DNA from: JANMQK01 sp031370485
GTDB taxonomy: Bacteria; Acidobacteriota; Polarisedimenticolia; Gp22-AA2
Assembly: GCA_031370485.1 (NCBI GenBank)
Contig: JANMQK010000396.1
Coordinates: forward strand, 1-37,242
Direction: 5' to 3'
DNA: 37,242 nt
Shown here one piece after another: positions 1 through 7,526 of the stretch (position 1 is the first letter of the stretch; each line of letters begins with the position of its first letter). The notes below the pieces were generated by a model. The model was given only the letters and a program-made list of their open reading frames with translations, was not told where the DNA came from and did no database searches. Position numbers and translations under genes: made by a program.

Positions 1-498
1 CTGACCGTGACGATCGGCGTGGCCAAGTACCCCGAGGACGCCGTCACCGCCGATCGGCTGGTGCAGCGCGCCGAGGAGGCCATGCATCAGGCGAAGGCCC
101 GCGGCGGGAACACCATCGGGGTGTACTACCAGGAGTGTCGCAACTTCATCCGCTTCGATCTGGCCCGCGGGACGGTACGGGTCCGGATCGCGCCCGCCGC
201 CGAGGAGGCCGCGCCCCAGGAGCCGGGGCGGGATTCAGAGCCGCTCAACATCAGCCGCAGCGGCCTGCTCTTCGAAAGCGACACGCCGTTCGCGATGGGT
301 GTCCCGATCGTGGTCTCCTGCGAGAACGCACGCGAAGGCGGGCGCCTCACACTCAGGGCGCGCGTCGTGCGAATCGAGGAGCTGGGAGGAACGCCTCCCC
401 GCTACGAGGTCGGCGCCGCCTTCTCGATGGAGTGGGAACACCAGGAAGCGCAGCTCGAGCAGTTCCTGCGGCGCGGCGACCTGGTCGCCCGCCCCTGA
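1..498 (+). CDS. GGDEF-PilZ protein, C-terminal part (5' end outside window)
   Basis: The frame is open from base 1, so the gene starts upstream. Residues 1-40 look like the end of a GGDEF (diguanylate cyclase) domain: TVTIGVA, YPEDA, then AMHQAKARGGN, equivalent to the usual AMYxAKxxGRN. The GGDEF signature itself would lie outside the window, so cyclase activity cannot be judged. Residues 45-160 form a PilZ domain with both c-di-GMP-binding motifs: RNFIR at 47-51 (RxxxR) and NISRSG at 83-88 (NxSxxG). The arrangement suggests c-di-GMP made or sensed by one domain and bound by the other. The tsaB GTG start follows 10 bases after the stop, so the genes are probably co-transcribed. Confidence 0.85.
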   Translation: MTVTIGVAKYPEDAVTADRLVQRAEEAMHQAKARGGNTIGVYYQECRNFIRFDLARGTVRVRIAPAAEEAAPQEPGRDSEPLNISRSGLLFESDTPFAMGVPIVVSCENAREGGRLTLRARVVRIEELGGTPPRYEVGAAFSMEWEHQEAQLEQFLRRGDLVARP

Positions 499-508
499 GG
501 CCGCTCCC

Positions 509-1198
509 GTGCCTGTGCTCGGCGTCGATACGGCCACATCAGGCGGCAGCGTCGCCTTGGCACGCCGGGGGCACCTGATCGCCGAGGCCGCGCTTCCCGA
601 AAAGACCAGGCACGCCCTCGACCTGCTGGACCGAATCGATTCGCTGCTCCGCGGAGCGGGGCTCGGGCCGCGCGACCTGCGGGGCCTCGGAGTGGCCGCG
701 GGCCCAGGCTCGTTCACCGGTGTGCGGGTCGGCCTGGCGACCGCCAAGGGCATGGCCTACAGCCTGGACATCGGCCTTGTAGGCCTGTCCACGCTCGAGG
801 CGCTGGCGCGCGCGGCCAACGTCCGGGAGACCTGCTCCTCCCGGATGATTTGCCCCGCGATCGAAGCGGGCCGCGGGGAGGTGTACGCCGCGCTGTTCCT
901 CGTCGAGAACGGAGTGCCGGTTCGCTCCGAACCCGACCGCTCCTGGCGGCCCGAGGCCCTGGCGCGACACCTTCCGGAGGGTACGGTGCTCGCAGGGGAC
1001 GGCGCGGGGCGCGTCCTCGAGGCGTCCGATGTGTCCCGCGGCCTGCGCGAGCCGGCCAGGCCGTGCCCGCGGCTGGCGGGCTCGATCGCCCTGTGGGCCT
1101 GCGAGGCGTTGCAGGGACGGCAGGGCTATGGGCCTGGCCAGGTGGGGCCGAACTACGTCCGACCTTCGGACGCGGAGGCGGCACGACGACCTCGCTGA
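509..1198 (+). CDS. tsaB: tRNA N6-threonylcarbamoyladenosine biosynthesis protein TsaB
   Basis: TsaB (YeaZ) is the non-catalytic partner of TsaD in transferring threonylcarbamoyl to A37 of ANN-decoding tRNAs in the cytoplasm. The 229 residues match the family length. The N-terminus VLGVDTATSGGSVAL is the ASKHA-type opening, and GPGSFTGVRVGLATAKG, from residue 65, is the TsaB/TsaD signature. The GTG at 509 was chosen because VLGVDT directly follows it and a GAGG lies about 8 bases upstream; the frame is open further upstream, but that part overlaps the PilZ gene. The adjacent rimI is a common neighbour of tsaB. Confidence 0.93.
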   Translation: MPVLGVDTATSGGSVALARRGHLIAEAALPEKTRHALDLLDRIDSLLRGAGLGPRDLRGLGVAAGPGSFTGVRVGLATAKGMAYSLDIGLVGLSTLEALARAANVRETCSSRMICPAIEAGRGEVYAALFLVENGVPVRSEPDRSWRPEALARHLPEGTVLAGDGAGRVLEASDVSRGLREPARPCPRLAGSIALWACEALQGRQGYGPGQVGPNYVRPSDAEAARRPR

Positions 1199-1263
1199 AG
1201 AAGCGCGCCGGCTCGCGAAAGGGCACGGGAAAGAAGTCCGCGCCCGCGCTCTGCATCGAGCCG

Positions 1264-1710
1264 ATGGCCCTCCAGGACATTCCTGCCGTCCTGGCCATCG
1301 AACTGGAGTCGTTTCCAATCCCCTGGGGCGAATCTTCCTTCCGCTTCGAGATCACCGAGAACCCCTACGCCAGTCTCTTCGTCGCGCGGTTCTCCGGGTC
1401 CCGACAGACCGTCGGGTTCGCGAGCGTCTGGGTCATCGATCAGGAGATGAAGATCAACAACATCGCCGTCCATCCGGGATGGCGGGCGCGCGGGATAGGA
1501 TCACGCTTCATCCGCTTCCTACTGGGGTTCGCGGTCGAGCAGGGATGCCGGGAGGCGACCCTCGAGGTCCGGCCGAGCAATGAGGCCGCGCTGCGACTGT
1601 ACGCGAAAAGCGGCTTCCGCAGGGTGGGGCGGCGCAAGAATTACTATGCCGATACGCACGAGGACGCTCTCCTGATGGCCTGTCCGGTCGACCCCGGGGT
1701 GGCATCATGA
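1264..1710 (+). CDS. rimI: Ribosomal protein S18 alanine N-acetyltransferase (RimI-like GNAT)
   Basis: A GNAT acetyltransferase that would transfer acetyl from acetyl-CoA to the N-terminal alanine of ribosomal protein S18. Visible signs are INNIAVHPGWRARGIGSRF, containing the acetyl-CoA loop RxxGxG from R74, then TLEVRPSNEAALRLYAKSGF and the late NYY typical of RimI. The coordinates use the first ATG, but this cuts strand beta-1: CIEP just before it aligns with the family N-terminus. The real start is therefore probably upstream. The frame is open back through a CTG at 1195 that overlaps the tsaB stop as CTGA and would add 23 basic residues, but no well-spaced ribosome site supports it. Function is well supported; the start is not. 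Confidence 0.88.
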   Translation: MALQDIPAVLAIELESFPIPWGESSFRFEITENPYASLFVARFSGSRQTVGFASVWVIDQEMKINNIAVHPGWRARGIGSRFIRFLLGFAVEQGCREATLEVRPSNEAALRLYAKSGFRRVGRRKNYYADTHEDALLMACPVDPGVAS

Positions 1711-1714
1711 TGGC

Positions 1715-1743
1715 TTGCATCGTGTGATCCACGGTGCTACACT
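1715..1743 (+). promoter_or_regulatory. Candidate sigma70-type promoter for the DUF465 gene
   Basis: TTGCAT at 1715-1720 and TACACT at 1738-1743 are separated by 17 bases, just after the rimI stop and about 70 bases before the next start. The -35 matches 3 of 6 and the -10 matches 4 of 6 consensus bases. Position and spacing are better evidence than the match itself. Confidence 0.4.
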
Positions 1744-1814
1744 TTGAGCCAATGGACGAACTTCTCTCCCAACCCCGGTCTGGTCCAAAACACCAAAATG
1801 CAGGAGGTTACACG

Positions 1815-2063
1815 ATGGTGCATAACCATGAAGACCTGAGGCTATCGCTGCTCGAGCGGGACTCCGAGTTCCGCAGACTCAACGCAGAACACGCAACCTA
1901 CGAGTCGCGCCTCACGGAGCTTCAGGGCAAGGCTGATCTCGACGAAGCGGAGAAAGTCGAAACCGTCAACCTCAAGAAGCAAAAGCTTCAGATCAAGGAC
2001 AAGATGGAGTGGATCCTCCGGGAGCATATTGAGCGGGAGACCGGAGCCGGCGTTCGTAACTGA
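1815..2063 (+). CDS. Small DUF465 (YdcH-like) helical protein
   Basis: An 82-residue, strongly charged, all-helical protein. The pattern RRLNAEHATYESRL, a short turn, then LKKQKLQIKDKMEWIL is the two-helix hairpin typical of DUF465/YdcH proteins, whose molecular role is not established. The ATG at 1815 is chosen because a perfect AGGAGG (1802-1807) sits 7 bases upstream. The frame is open back to 1734, but that region holds the candidate -10 box. The gene appears to be an independent unit, with a candidate promoter before it and a hairpin terminator after it. Family assignment is by pattern only. Confidence 0.8.
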   Translation: MVHNHEDLRLSLLERDSEFRRLNAEHATYESRLTELQGKADLDEAEKVETVNLKKQKLQIKDKMEWILREHIERETGAGVRN

Positions 2064-2085
2064 GAATAAACGGATCGTGGATTAT

Positions 2086-2120
2086 GAGGGGTGCCCCGGG
2101 GACACCCCTCTCTTGTTCTC
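2086..2120 (+). terminator. Rho-independent terminator after the DUF465 gene
   Basis: GAGGGGTG (2086-2093) pairs perfectly with CACCCCTC (2103-2110) around a 9-base loop and is followed by the T-rich TCTTGTTCTC. It lies 22 bases after the DUF465 stop and before the psd ATG. It separates the small gene from the phospholipid genes. Confidence 0.72.
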
Positions 2121-2135
2121 GGGATAGAGACAATC

Positions 2136-2777
2136 ATGCCGTTCGCAGTCCAGGCGGTTCCCTTCCTTGCGGGCCTCGGCGTGCTTGGCGCGGCGCTGGC
2201 CTGGTTCCTGGGTCCCTGGGGGGCCCTTCCGTCGGTCGTGCTGGCCCTGTTCGTGCTCTTTTTTTTCCGCGACCCCGAGAGGCGCCCGCCGGCGGGGGAG
2301 GGGCTCGTGCTGTCGCCAGCGGACGGGCGGGTCACGTCCGTGGAGCGGGACGCCCAGGGCGCGCGCGTGACGATCTTCCTTTCGCTCTTCGACTGCCACA
2401 TCAATCGGGCGCCGGTGGCCGGCGTCGTCGCGAGCACGCGCCATACTCCGGGACGTTTCCGGCCGGCCTACGACCCCCGGGCCGGCAGCGAGAATGAGCG
2501 GAACGAGGTGATCATCCGTGCGGCGGGGAGTGTCTACGGAGTGACCCAGGTGGCGGGCATCCTGGCACGTCGCATCGTCTGCACCAAAACGACGGGTGAT
2601 TCGGTGGCCCGGGGAGAGCGTATCGGGCTGATACGATTCGGTTCGCGCACCGACCTCCGCCTGCCTCAAGGGGTGGATCCCCTGGTTGCCGAGGGGGACC
2701 GCGTGCGCGGCGGTCTCACGATCGTCGCCCGGGAGCAGCCCCAGGCTTCGCGGGCGGGCGGAGACGCCAGGTCATGA
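2136..2777 (+). CDS. psd: Phosphatidylserine decarboxylase proenzyme (short type)
   Basis: Psd converts phosphatidylserine to phosphatidylethanolamine using a pyruvoyl group made by self-cleavage at a Gly-Ser bond. The protein has 213 residues, the short Psd type. There are hydrophobic segments at about residues 3-20 and 25-40, then FFRDPERRPP, LSPADGRV and SLFDCHINRAPV, all family landmarks. The cleavage site is FGSRTD, with Ser170 the future pyruvoyl residue. The ATG at 2136 is preferred; an upstream in-frame GTG at 2091 lies inside the terminator hairpin. The last four bases (ATGA) overlap the pssA start, so the two successive steps of phosphatidylethanolamine synthesis are translationally coupled. 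Confidence 0.95.
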   Translation: MPFAVQAVPFLAGLGVLGAALAWFLGPWGALPSVVLALFVLFFFRDPERRPPAGEGLVLSPADGRVTSVERDAQGARVTIFLSLFDCHINRAPVAGVVASTRHTPGRFRPAYDPRAGSENERNEVIIRAAGSVYGVTQVAGILARRIVCTKTTGDSVARGERIGLIRFGSRTDLRLPQGVDPLVAEGDRVRGGLTIVAREQPQASRAGGDARS

Positions 2778-3529
2778 GGGAAGGCAGGCGCTTCCGCCGC
2801 GGCGCTTACATCATTCCCAGCCTGTTCACCATCGGCAACTTGCTGTGCGGGTACATCGCGGTGATCCGGAGTCTGCAGGGCGAGTACGAGTGGGCGGCGA
2901 TCGCGCTGTTCATCGCGGCACTCCTCGACCGGGTGGACGGCTGGGTGGCACGGCTGACCGACACCTCGAGCGATTTCGGCGTCCAACTGGATTCGCTGGC
3001 CGATGTGATCTCTTTCGGCATGGCCCCGGCCCTCCTCGTCTTCATGTGGGCTCTCGCCACCCTTCCCAAGCCGTGGTCGCTCGCCCCCTTCCTCTACCTG
3101 GCGGCGGGGGCCGCCCGCTTGGCGCGCTTCAACATCCAGGCGCCGATCCAGGACAAGAGGTATTTCATCGGCCTCCCCATTCCCGCCGCCGCGTGCGCCC
3201 TGGCTGCCTGCGTACTGTACAGCCCCGCCCGGGTTACCGATCCGCTTGCCGCCGGCCTGGTTTCGGTGCTCGTGGCCACGCTCGCCGTGCTCATGGTGAG
3301 CAAGGCTCGCTACCGCTCCTTCAAGGAGATCGATCTCCGGCGCCGCACGCGATGGCTGATCGTGATCCTCGTGGCCCTCGCCTACTTCGTGGTCGCGGCC
3401 TCGCCGCAGTTCGTCGCCCTCGTGCTGAGCTTTACCTACCTGCTCTCCGGCCTCGTTCCCAGGCTGCCTTCATCGCACAAGCCCGAGCCCCGGACCGCCG
3501 CGGCGGGAGGCGGGCATGCCGATCCCTAG
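2774..3529 (+). CDS. pssA: CDP-diacylglycerol--serine O-phosphatidyltransferase
   Basis: An integral membrane CDP-alcohol phosphatidyltransferase that makes phosphatidylserine from CDP-diacylglycerol and serine, the substrate for Psd just upstream. The complete signature DGxxARx8GxxxDxxxD is visible from D55 to D77 (DGWVAR, then G69, D73, D77). The opening IIPSLFTIGNLLCGY and the later AARLARFN are typical of the PssA branch. About six to eight hydrophobic segments fill the 251 residues. The start shares ATGA with psd, and the 3' end overlaps the next start by 14 bases. Confidence 0.94.
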   Translation: MREGRRFRRGAYIIPSLFTIGNLLCGYIAVIRSLQGEYEWAAIALFIAALLDRVDGWVARLTDTSSDFGVQLDSLADVISFGMAPALLVFMWALATLPKPWSLAPFLYLAAGAARLARFNIQAPIQDKRYFIGLPIPAAACALAACVLYSPARVTDPLAAGLVSVLVATLAVLMVSKARYRSFKEIDLRRRTRWLIVILVALAYFVVAASPQFVALVLSFTYLLSGLVPRLPSSHKPEPRTAAAGGGHADP

Positions 3530-4559
3530 GAGGGGAGGGAACGGGCGCAAGGCACACGTCGCGCTGTTCGACGCCACGAGCCTGACCGCCAAGGGAGTCA
3601 AGGAGCAGCTCGTGGCGCGGTCCTTCCCGATCGCCTCGATGCGGCTCTACACGTCCCGGACCGATCCGGACGCGAACCTCACGGAATTCGCCGGCGAGGC
3701 AATGCTGGTCACCGCCCCCGACATCGATGCGCTTGGACGCTTGGACATCGCCTTTCTATGCGGCACCCGCGAGGAGGGCGCCCGGTACCTGGACTGGGCC
3801 GGCCGCAAGGGGTTCGTGGCGATCGATCTGACGACCGCGTCGAGCGACGCGGGCCCGGTGCCTCTGGTGAACGTGAATGTGAATCCCGATGCGATTCCCG
3901 GGAAGCCCGGCCTGGTTGCCACCCCTCGTCCGATCGCGCAGTTTCTCTCGACACTTCTCGACCCGATTCACCGGGCGTGCGGCCTCGAGGCGGTCAGGGC
4001 CGTGATTTTCCAGCCGGCCTCCGAGTGCGGCGAGGAGGGCATCGAGGAGCTCTACCAGCAGACGCTCGGCCTGCTGAACTTCCAGGAGGCTCCCCGGCAG
4101 GTGTTCGGTCGGCAGGTCGCCTTCAACCTGATACCGGCCGGCCTGTACCGTAAGAGCGGGGCGCCCGCGGGGGCCGACCCGGCGGCGCTGGAGCAGGAAG
4201 TCATGAGAATCACCGGGGGAGCGTACCATCTGTCGGCGGAGGTCGTGCTGGCGCCGGTATTTCACTGCCACGCGGCGATGGTGCATGTCCGTCTACCCGG
4301 GGGCAAGGGCCGCGAAGACCTCCTGGCCTCCCTTCGTGAGAGCCGCGCGGTCAGCCTCACCCCGGCGGAGGAACCGGTGACGCCGGTCCAGCAGGCCGGC
4401 AAGAGCGGCGTGCGGGTCGCGGTGATACGCCCGTCGTCCCGCGACTCCGAGTTCTGGATCTGGGCGGTCACCGACAACCTTCAGTCAGGAACGGCCTTCA
4501 ATGCGGTACGCATCGCCGAGGCGATCATGGACCGGGGATTCGGGCGGGGAAAGGCTTGA
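3516..4559 (+). CDS. USG-1-like aspartate-semialdehyde dehydrogenase paralogue lacking the catalytic Cys
   Basis: The 347 residues follow the aspartate-semialdehyde dehydrogenase fold closely: a Rossmann start (HVALFDATSLTAKGV), FGRQVAFNLIP, VVLAPVFHCHAAMV and FWIWAVTDNLQSGTAFNAV. True Asd has a catalytic Cys in PNCS. Here the equivalent stretch reads ATPRPIAQ, putting Pro139 where the Cys should be. The position of the catalytic His is kept (H252), and the nucleotide-binding GxTGxxG is degraded to FDATSLTAKG. This fits the USG-1 paralogues, whose role is not known. It should not be annotated as an active lysine/threonine pathway enzyme. It overlaps pssA by 14 bases. The ATG has GGGAGG just upstream. 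Confidence 0.82.
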   Translation: MPIPRRGGNGRKAHVALFDATSLTAKGVKEQLVARSFPIASMRLYTSRTDPDANLTEFAGEAMLVTAPDIDALGRLDIAFLCGTREEGARYLDWAGRKGFVAIDLTTASSDAGPVPLVNVNVNPDAIPGKPGLVATPRPIAQFLSTLLDPIHRACGLEAVRAVIFQPASECGEEGIEELYQQTLGLLNFQEAPRQVFGRQVAFNLIPAGLYRKSGAPAGADPAALEQEVMRITGGAYHLSAEVVLAPVFHCHAAMVHVRLPGGKGREDLLASLRESRAVSLTPAEEPVTPVQQAGKSGVRVAVIRPSSRDSEFWIWAVTDNLQSGTAFNAVRIAEAIMDRGFGRGKA

Positions 4560-5329
4560 AGGCGGGCCGCGCGCTTCGCGCCGCGTGCGTCGCCGGGGCG
4601 CTCCTGCTTGCGCCGGCGGCCCCCGGCCGCGCCCAGGATCTGAAACGGCCCGAGGAGCAGCTCGCGGCCATCTACTCGCTGAAGGTCCAGCTGGAGATCG
4701 AGCAGAAGCAGCTCGACGACGCCCTGCAGCACCACGCCGACATCTCCCGCGCGCGGGAAGAGGCGCGCGCCCGGGTCGTCCGGATCTACCAGGATCTCGA
4801 TGCCATGGTGGAGGGACGGCAGGACGGCGATGCCGACACGATCAGGCTCCGCGAGGAGCAGATCCTTAAAGGGGAGCAGGAGGTGGAGTCCCTCACCCGG
4901 GAGTCGCAGGGAACCCGCGCGATCATCCGTCAGTCCCACGGGCGGATCTCGATCCTCAAGGACCACATCCGCCGTCTGAGGCGCACCCTCCCCTCGGACA
5001 ACGAATCGCTCACTGGTGCCTGGAACGTGACCTACCTGCCCAGCAACGACAAGGGGGTCTTCACCCTGCGCCAGTCGGGCACGCTGCTCGTTGGCGAGTA
5101 TTCGCTGGAGGGGGGCTGGAAGGGGAGCCTCCAGGGCACCTTCGTTGACGGAAAGGTGCTGCTGCATCGCATCGACTCGAAGCTGGGGCGCTCCTCGGAT
5201 CTGGAAGGGACCCTGTCGCCCGACGGGAAAGCCCTGCGCGGGACCTGGCAGAATTTCATCCTCTCCGGGGGCTCGCCGGTAACCGGAGCGTGGATAGCGC
5301 GCAAGCGCGACGATCGCTCAGAGCCCTGA
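4556..5329 (+). CDS. Secreted coiled-coil protein with C-terminal beta-rich domain, function unknown
   Basis: I do not recognise a family. The start is a TTG that overlaps the previous stop as TTGA. Residues 1-26 are a signal peptide ending GRAQ. Residues 30-145 are charged and helical with heptad-like spacing (KVQLEIEQKQLDDAL, EEQILKGEQEVESL), a probable coiled coil. Residues 150-250 turn beta-rich, with repeated short strands: LTGAWNVTYLPS, GTLLVGEYS, GWKGSLQGTF, SDLEGTLSPDGKALRGTWQ. The repeated G-x-W pattern resembles small beta-barrel or sandwich domains. The gene is coupled to the USG-1-like gene, and its end overlaps the convergent VWFA gene by 12 bases. Periplasmic or surface location is inferred. 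Confidence 0.78.
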   Translation: MKAGRALRAACVAGALLLAPAAPGRAQDLKRPEEQLAAIYSLKVQLEIEQKQLDDALQHHADISRAREEARARVVRIYQDLDAMVEGRQDGDADTIRLREEQILKGEQEVESLTRESQGTRAIIRQSHGRISILKDHIRRLRRTLPSDNESLTGAWNVTYLPSNDKGVFTLRQSGTLLVGEYSLEGGWKGSLQGTFVDGKVLLHRIDSKLGRSSDLEGTLSPDGKALRGTWQNFILSGGSPVTGAWIARKRDDRSEP

Positions 5330-7411
5330 GCGGTCGCCACCCTGCGCCTTCGCCGGTCGGAGCGTGAAATCGAGGCTGGCGCGTTCCACCGAGGCCGCGC
5401 CTTCCCCCTCCAGGATCACCAGCCGGTAACGGCCAGGCGGCAGGCCATCCACCGGCATGGGCACGGTGAGGGCGCCGTCCGGGCGATCCGGCGGGACGGC
5501 CACCGGGACGCTGCGCTCCCCGGTCGTCTCGCCGGCGTCCTCGTGCCGTATTGCCAGGCGAAGCGGCCGGGCGCCGGTCGCGCGCCGGGCTCTCATCTTG
5601 AAGCCGCAGGCGAGTGACTCGCCCACCTCGAAGGATGATCGAAGGGCGGGACCCTCCGTGTACTCCGAGACCACCGGCTCCGTCCCGGAGGCGGAGGGGG
5701 AGGGATCGACTTCGATCCAGAGGCTTTTTTCGGAGAGCGAGTAGATCGAAAGACCGAGAACATCCCCCTCGTCCTGCCGGAAGGCGGGAAGCTCGAGCCG
5801 CGCCGCGCCGATGGTCCCGCTCGACAAGTCGGAAACCACCGCAGTGACCATCTGTGAGGCGGCCGGCAGGCGCACGCGGCAGAAGAAGTTGAGCCCGCGG
5901 CCGGCGGGGGCACGGGGATCCGGTGGAACCGAGATTCGGGCCTGGCGGGCAACGCGGAAGGTCTCCTTTCCGGAGTCGTCCAGGGCCACCAGCCCGATCT
6001 CGAGGCGGGCGGTGGAATGCCCCTCCTCCGGCAGGAAGAGCACCCGATCGCGTGGCAGGTGCAGGACGAGATCGCTCACCCTTTCCGCTCCGGCGCCCGG
6101 TCCCTGGATCGCGGCGATCTCGATCCCCAGCTCGGGGTAGAGGCCGGGGAGCACGTGGGCTGCCTCGATCGAGCGCGTGCGCGCCTCCGAGGGCGCGAGG
6201 CGCGTGAAAACACGGCGCCAGCGCACCCGGGCACCGCCTCTCCTGACGCGCAGCTGCACCGAGTGATCCCTGCCGTCCGGGGGGCCTTCGGGCGTGTATC
6301 CGACCAGGTAGTAGGTCCGGCTCGATTCCTCGGCCCGCGCGAGTCCCTTCAGCAGGTCGTTCGATGACGAGGTGGTCCCCCCCGTGCTGAGGGCGATGGA
6401 CTCGAGAGAGTTCGACCGCCGCGCGGCGGTTCGCACCGCCGCGGCGCTCCCGGCGACCAGACCGGATGTCTGGACGGCATGGAACGTGACCCCGCTCGCG
6501 GCCGCCGCATGGGCCAGATCCTTGATCTCCAGCCTGAGGTCACCGGCTTTCTGCGCGTTGACTTGGGGCAGGACGAAACCGTCGGCATAGATTTGAATCG
6601 GGTTCTCGGGTATTCCGTCACCCATGAAGACGATCGCCTTGTAACCGGGCCAGGGGCCAAGCGCGTCCACGATGGTGCGCAGGGCCGACAGGACGCGGCG
6701 CAGCCTGACGGCGTCTTCCAGGGCGTAGCTCGTGGCCAGAAGGCCGGCCTGGCCGATGGCATTGTCACGCTCACCCCCCGGTGGCACCAGGGCGCGGATC
6801 TCCTCCTGGCGCGCGGCCACCTCCGCGGCGAAGTCGTTTCGCCGCCGGGGGTCATCGACGCTTGCGCGGATCGCCCCGATCAGGGCGTCGTGATCGGTCG
6901 TGAAGTCCTGCAGAATCCTCAGACTGCGGTCGTAGGAGACCAGTGACACCTGGTCCGAGACCGCGAGCCGGGTGGCGATCAGTTGCTCCGCCGCCCTGCG
7001 CGCTCCGAGGATCCCGGCGGGCGCCGAGGTCGCGTCGTCGAAGAAGAGAACAAAGCGCCTGGGAGCCTGAGACGGAAGAGTTTGCGGTGGTTGTTCCGGT
7101 TGGGGACGGGGGGCCGCTTCGAGCGCCTCGGCCGGGCGGTTGTCCCTGAACTCGAGGGAGGATATCGGCTGGACGCGCCCGTCGATCATCAGGACGAAGT
7201 CCTCCGCGGCGAGGCCGCGGATCGGTTGCCCGGAGCGATCTTCGACGTAGGCTTCGATGAGTACCAGTTCGACACTGGCCCGCTCGATCAACGGCCGGGG
7301 CTGATCGGCCGGCGGGGCCGCACGGGCTCCCCCCGGCCTGCCGGCGCCGCCCGGCGCCAGGATCGCCAGGAGGCCGGCAAGGAGGATCCTCGTACTCGGT
7401 CGCGAGATCAT
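5318..7411 (-). CDS. Secreted VWFA-related domain protein (Acidobacteria type)
   Basis: A 697-residue exported protein. Residues 1-32 form a signal peptide. Residues 45-95 carry the lead-in of the VWFA-related family expanded in Acidobacteriota: VELVLIEAYVEDRSGQPI, then AAEDFVLMIDG. The von Willebrand A-like domain covers about 115-385, with RRFVLFFDDATSAP, YKAIVFMGDGIPE and YYLVGYTPEG. The MIDAS-like site is incomplete. The C-terminal 300 residues are beta-rich. The ATG at 7411 has AAGGAGA about 10 bases upstream, and TATAAT lies on this strand at 7438-7433 without a clear -35. The gene stands alone on the minus strand. These proteins are usually of unknown function; a surface adhesion role is only inferred. 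Confidence 0.88.
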   Translation of the reverse strand: MISRPSTRILLAGLLAILAPGGAGRPGGARAAPPADQPRPLIERASVELVLIEAYVEDRSGQPIRGLAAEDFVLMIDGRVQPISSLEFRDNRPAEALEAAPRPQPEQPPQTLPSQAPRRFVLFFDDATSAPAGILGARRAAEQLIATRLAVSDQVSLVSYDRSLRILQDFTTDHDALIGAIRASVDDPRRRNDFAAEVAARQEEIRALVPPGGERDNAIGQAGLLATSYALEDAVRLRRVLSALRTIVDALGPWPGYKAIVFMGDGIPENPIQIYADGFVLPQVNAQKAGDLRLEIKDLAHAAAASGVTFHAVQTSGLVAGSAAAVRTAARRSNSLESIALSTGGTTSSSNDLLKGLARAEESSRTYYLVGYTPEGPPDGRDHSVQLRVRRGGARVRWRRVFTRLAPSEARTRSIEAAHVLPGLYPELGIEIAAIQGPGAGAERVSDLVLHLPRDRVLFLPEEGHSTARLEIGLVALDDSGKETFRVARQARISVPPDPRAPAGRGLNFFCRVRLPAASQMVTAVVSDLSSGTIGAARLELPAFRQDEGDVLGLSIYSLSEKSLWIEVDPSPSASGTEPVVSEYTEGPALRSSFEVGESLACGFKMRARRATGARPLRLAIRHEDAGETTGERSVPVAVPPDRPDGALTVPMPVDGLPPGRYRLVILEGEGAASVERASLDFTLRPAKAQGGDRSGL

Positions 7412-7473
7412 GGACGGGGGTCTCCTTGGCCTATTATAGTCATCGTGAATTGGAGCGGCAGGAGAACAGCGCC

Positions 7474-7502
7474 TTGACCCCGTCCCGCGCGCGCGCTAGC
7501 AT
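7474..7502 (+). promoter_or_regulatory. Candidate sigma70-type promoter for lolC/E-lolD
   Basis: TTGACC (7474-7479) and TAGCAT (7497-7502) are separated by exactly 17 bases in the gap between the divergent VWFA gene and lolC/E. The -35 matches 5 of 6 and the -10 matches 4 of 6 consensus bases. Transcription would begin near 7509, just before the ATG at 7527. Confidence 0.55.
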
Positions 7503-7526
7503 GAGCGGCCCTCTCGGGCGATCCTC

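Noticed and set aside
7433..7438. Minus-strand TATAAT upstream of the VWFA-related gene as a full promoter
   Set aside because: No acceptable -35 lies 16-18 bases upstream on that strand, so it is mentioned only in the gene entry.
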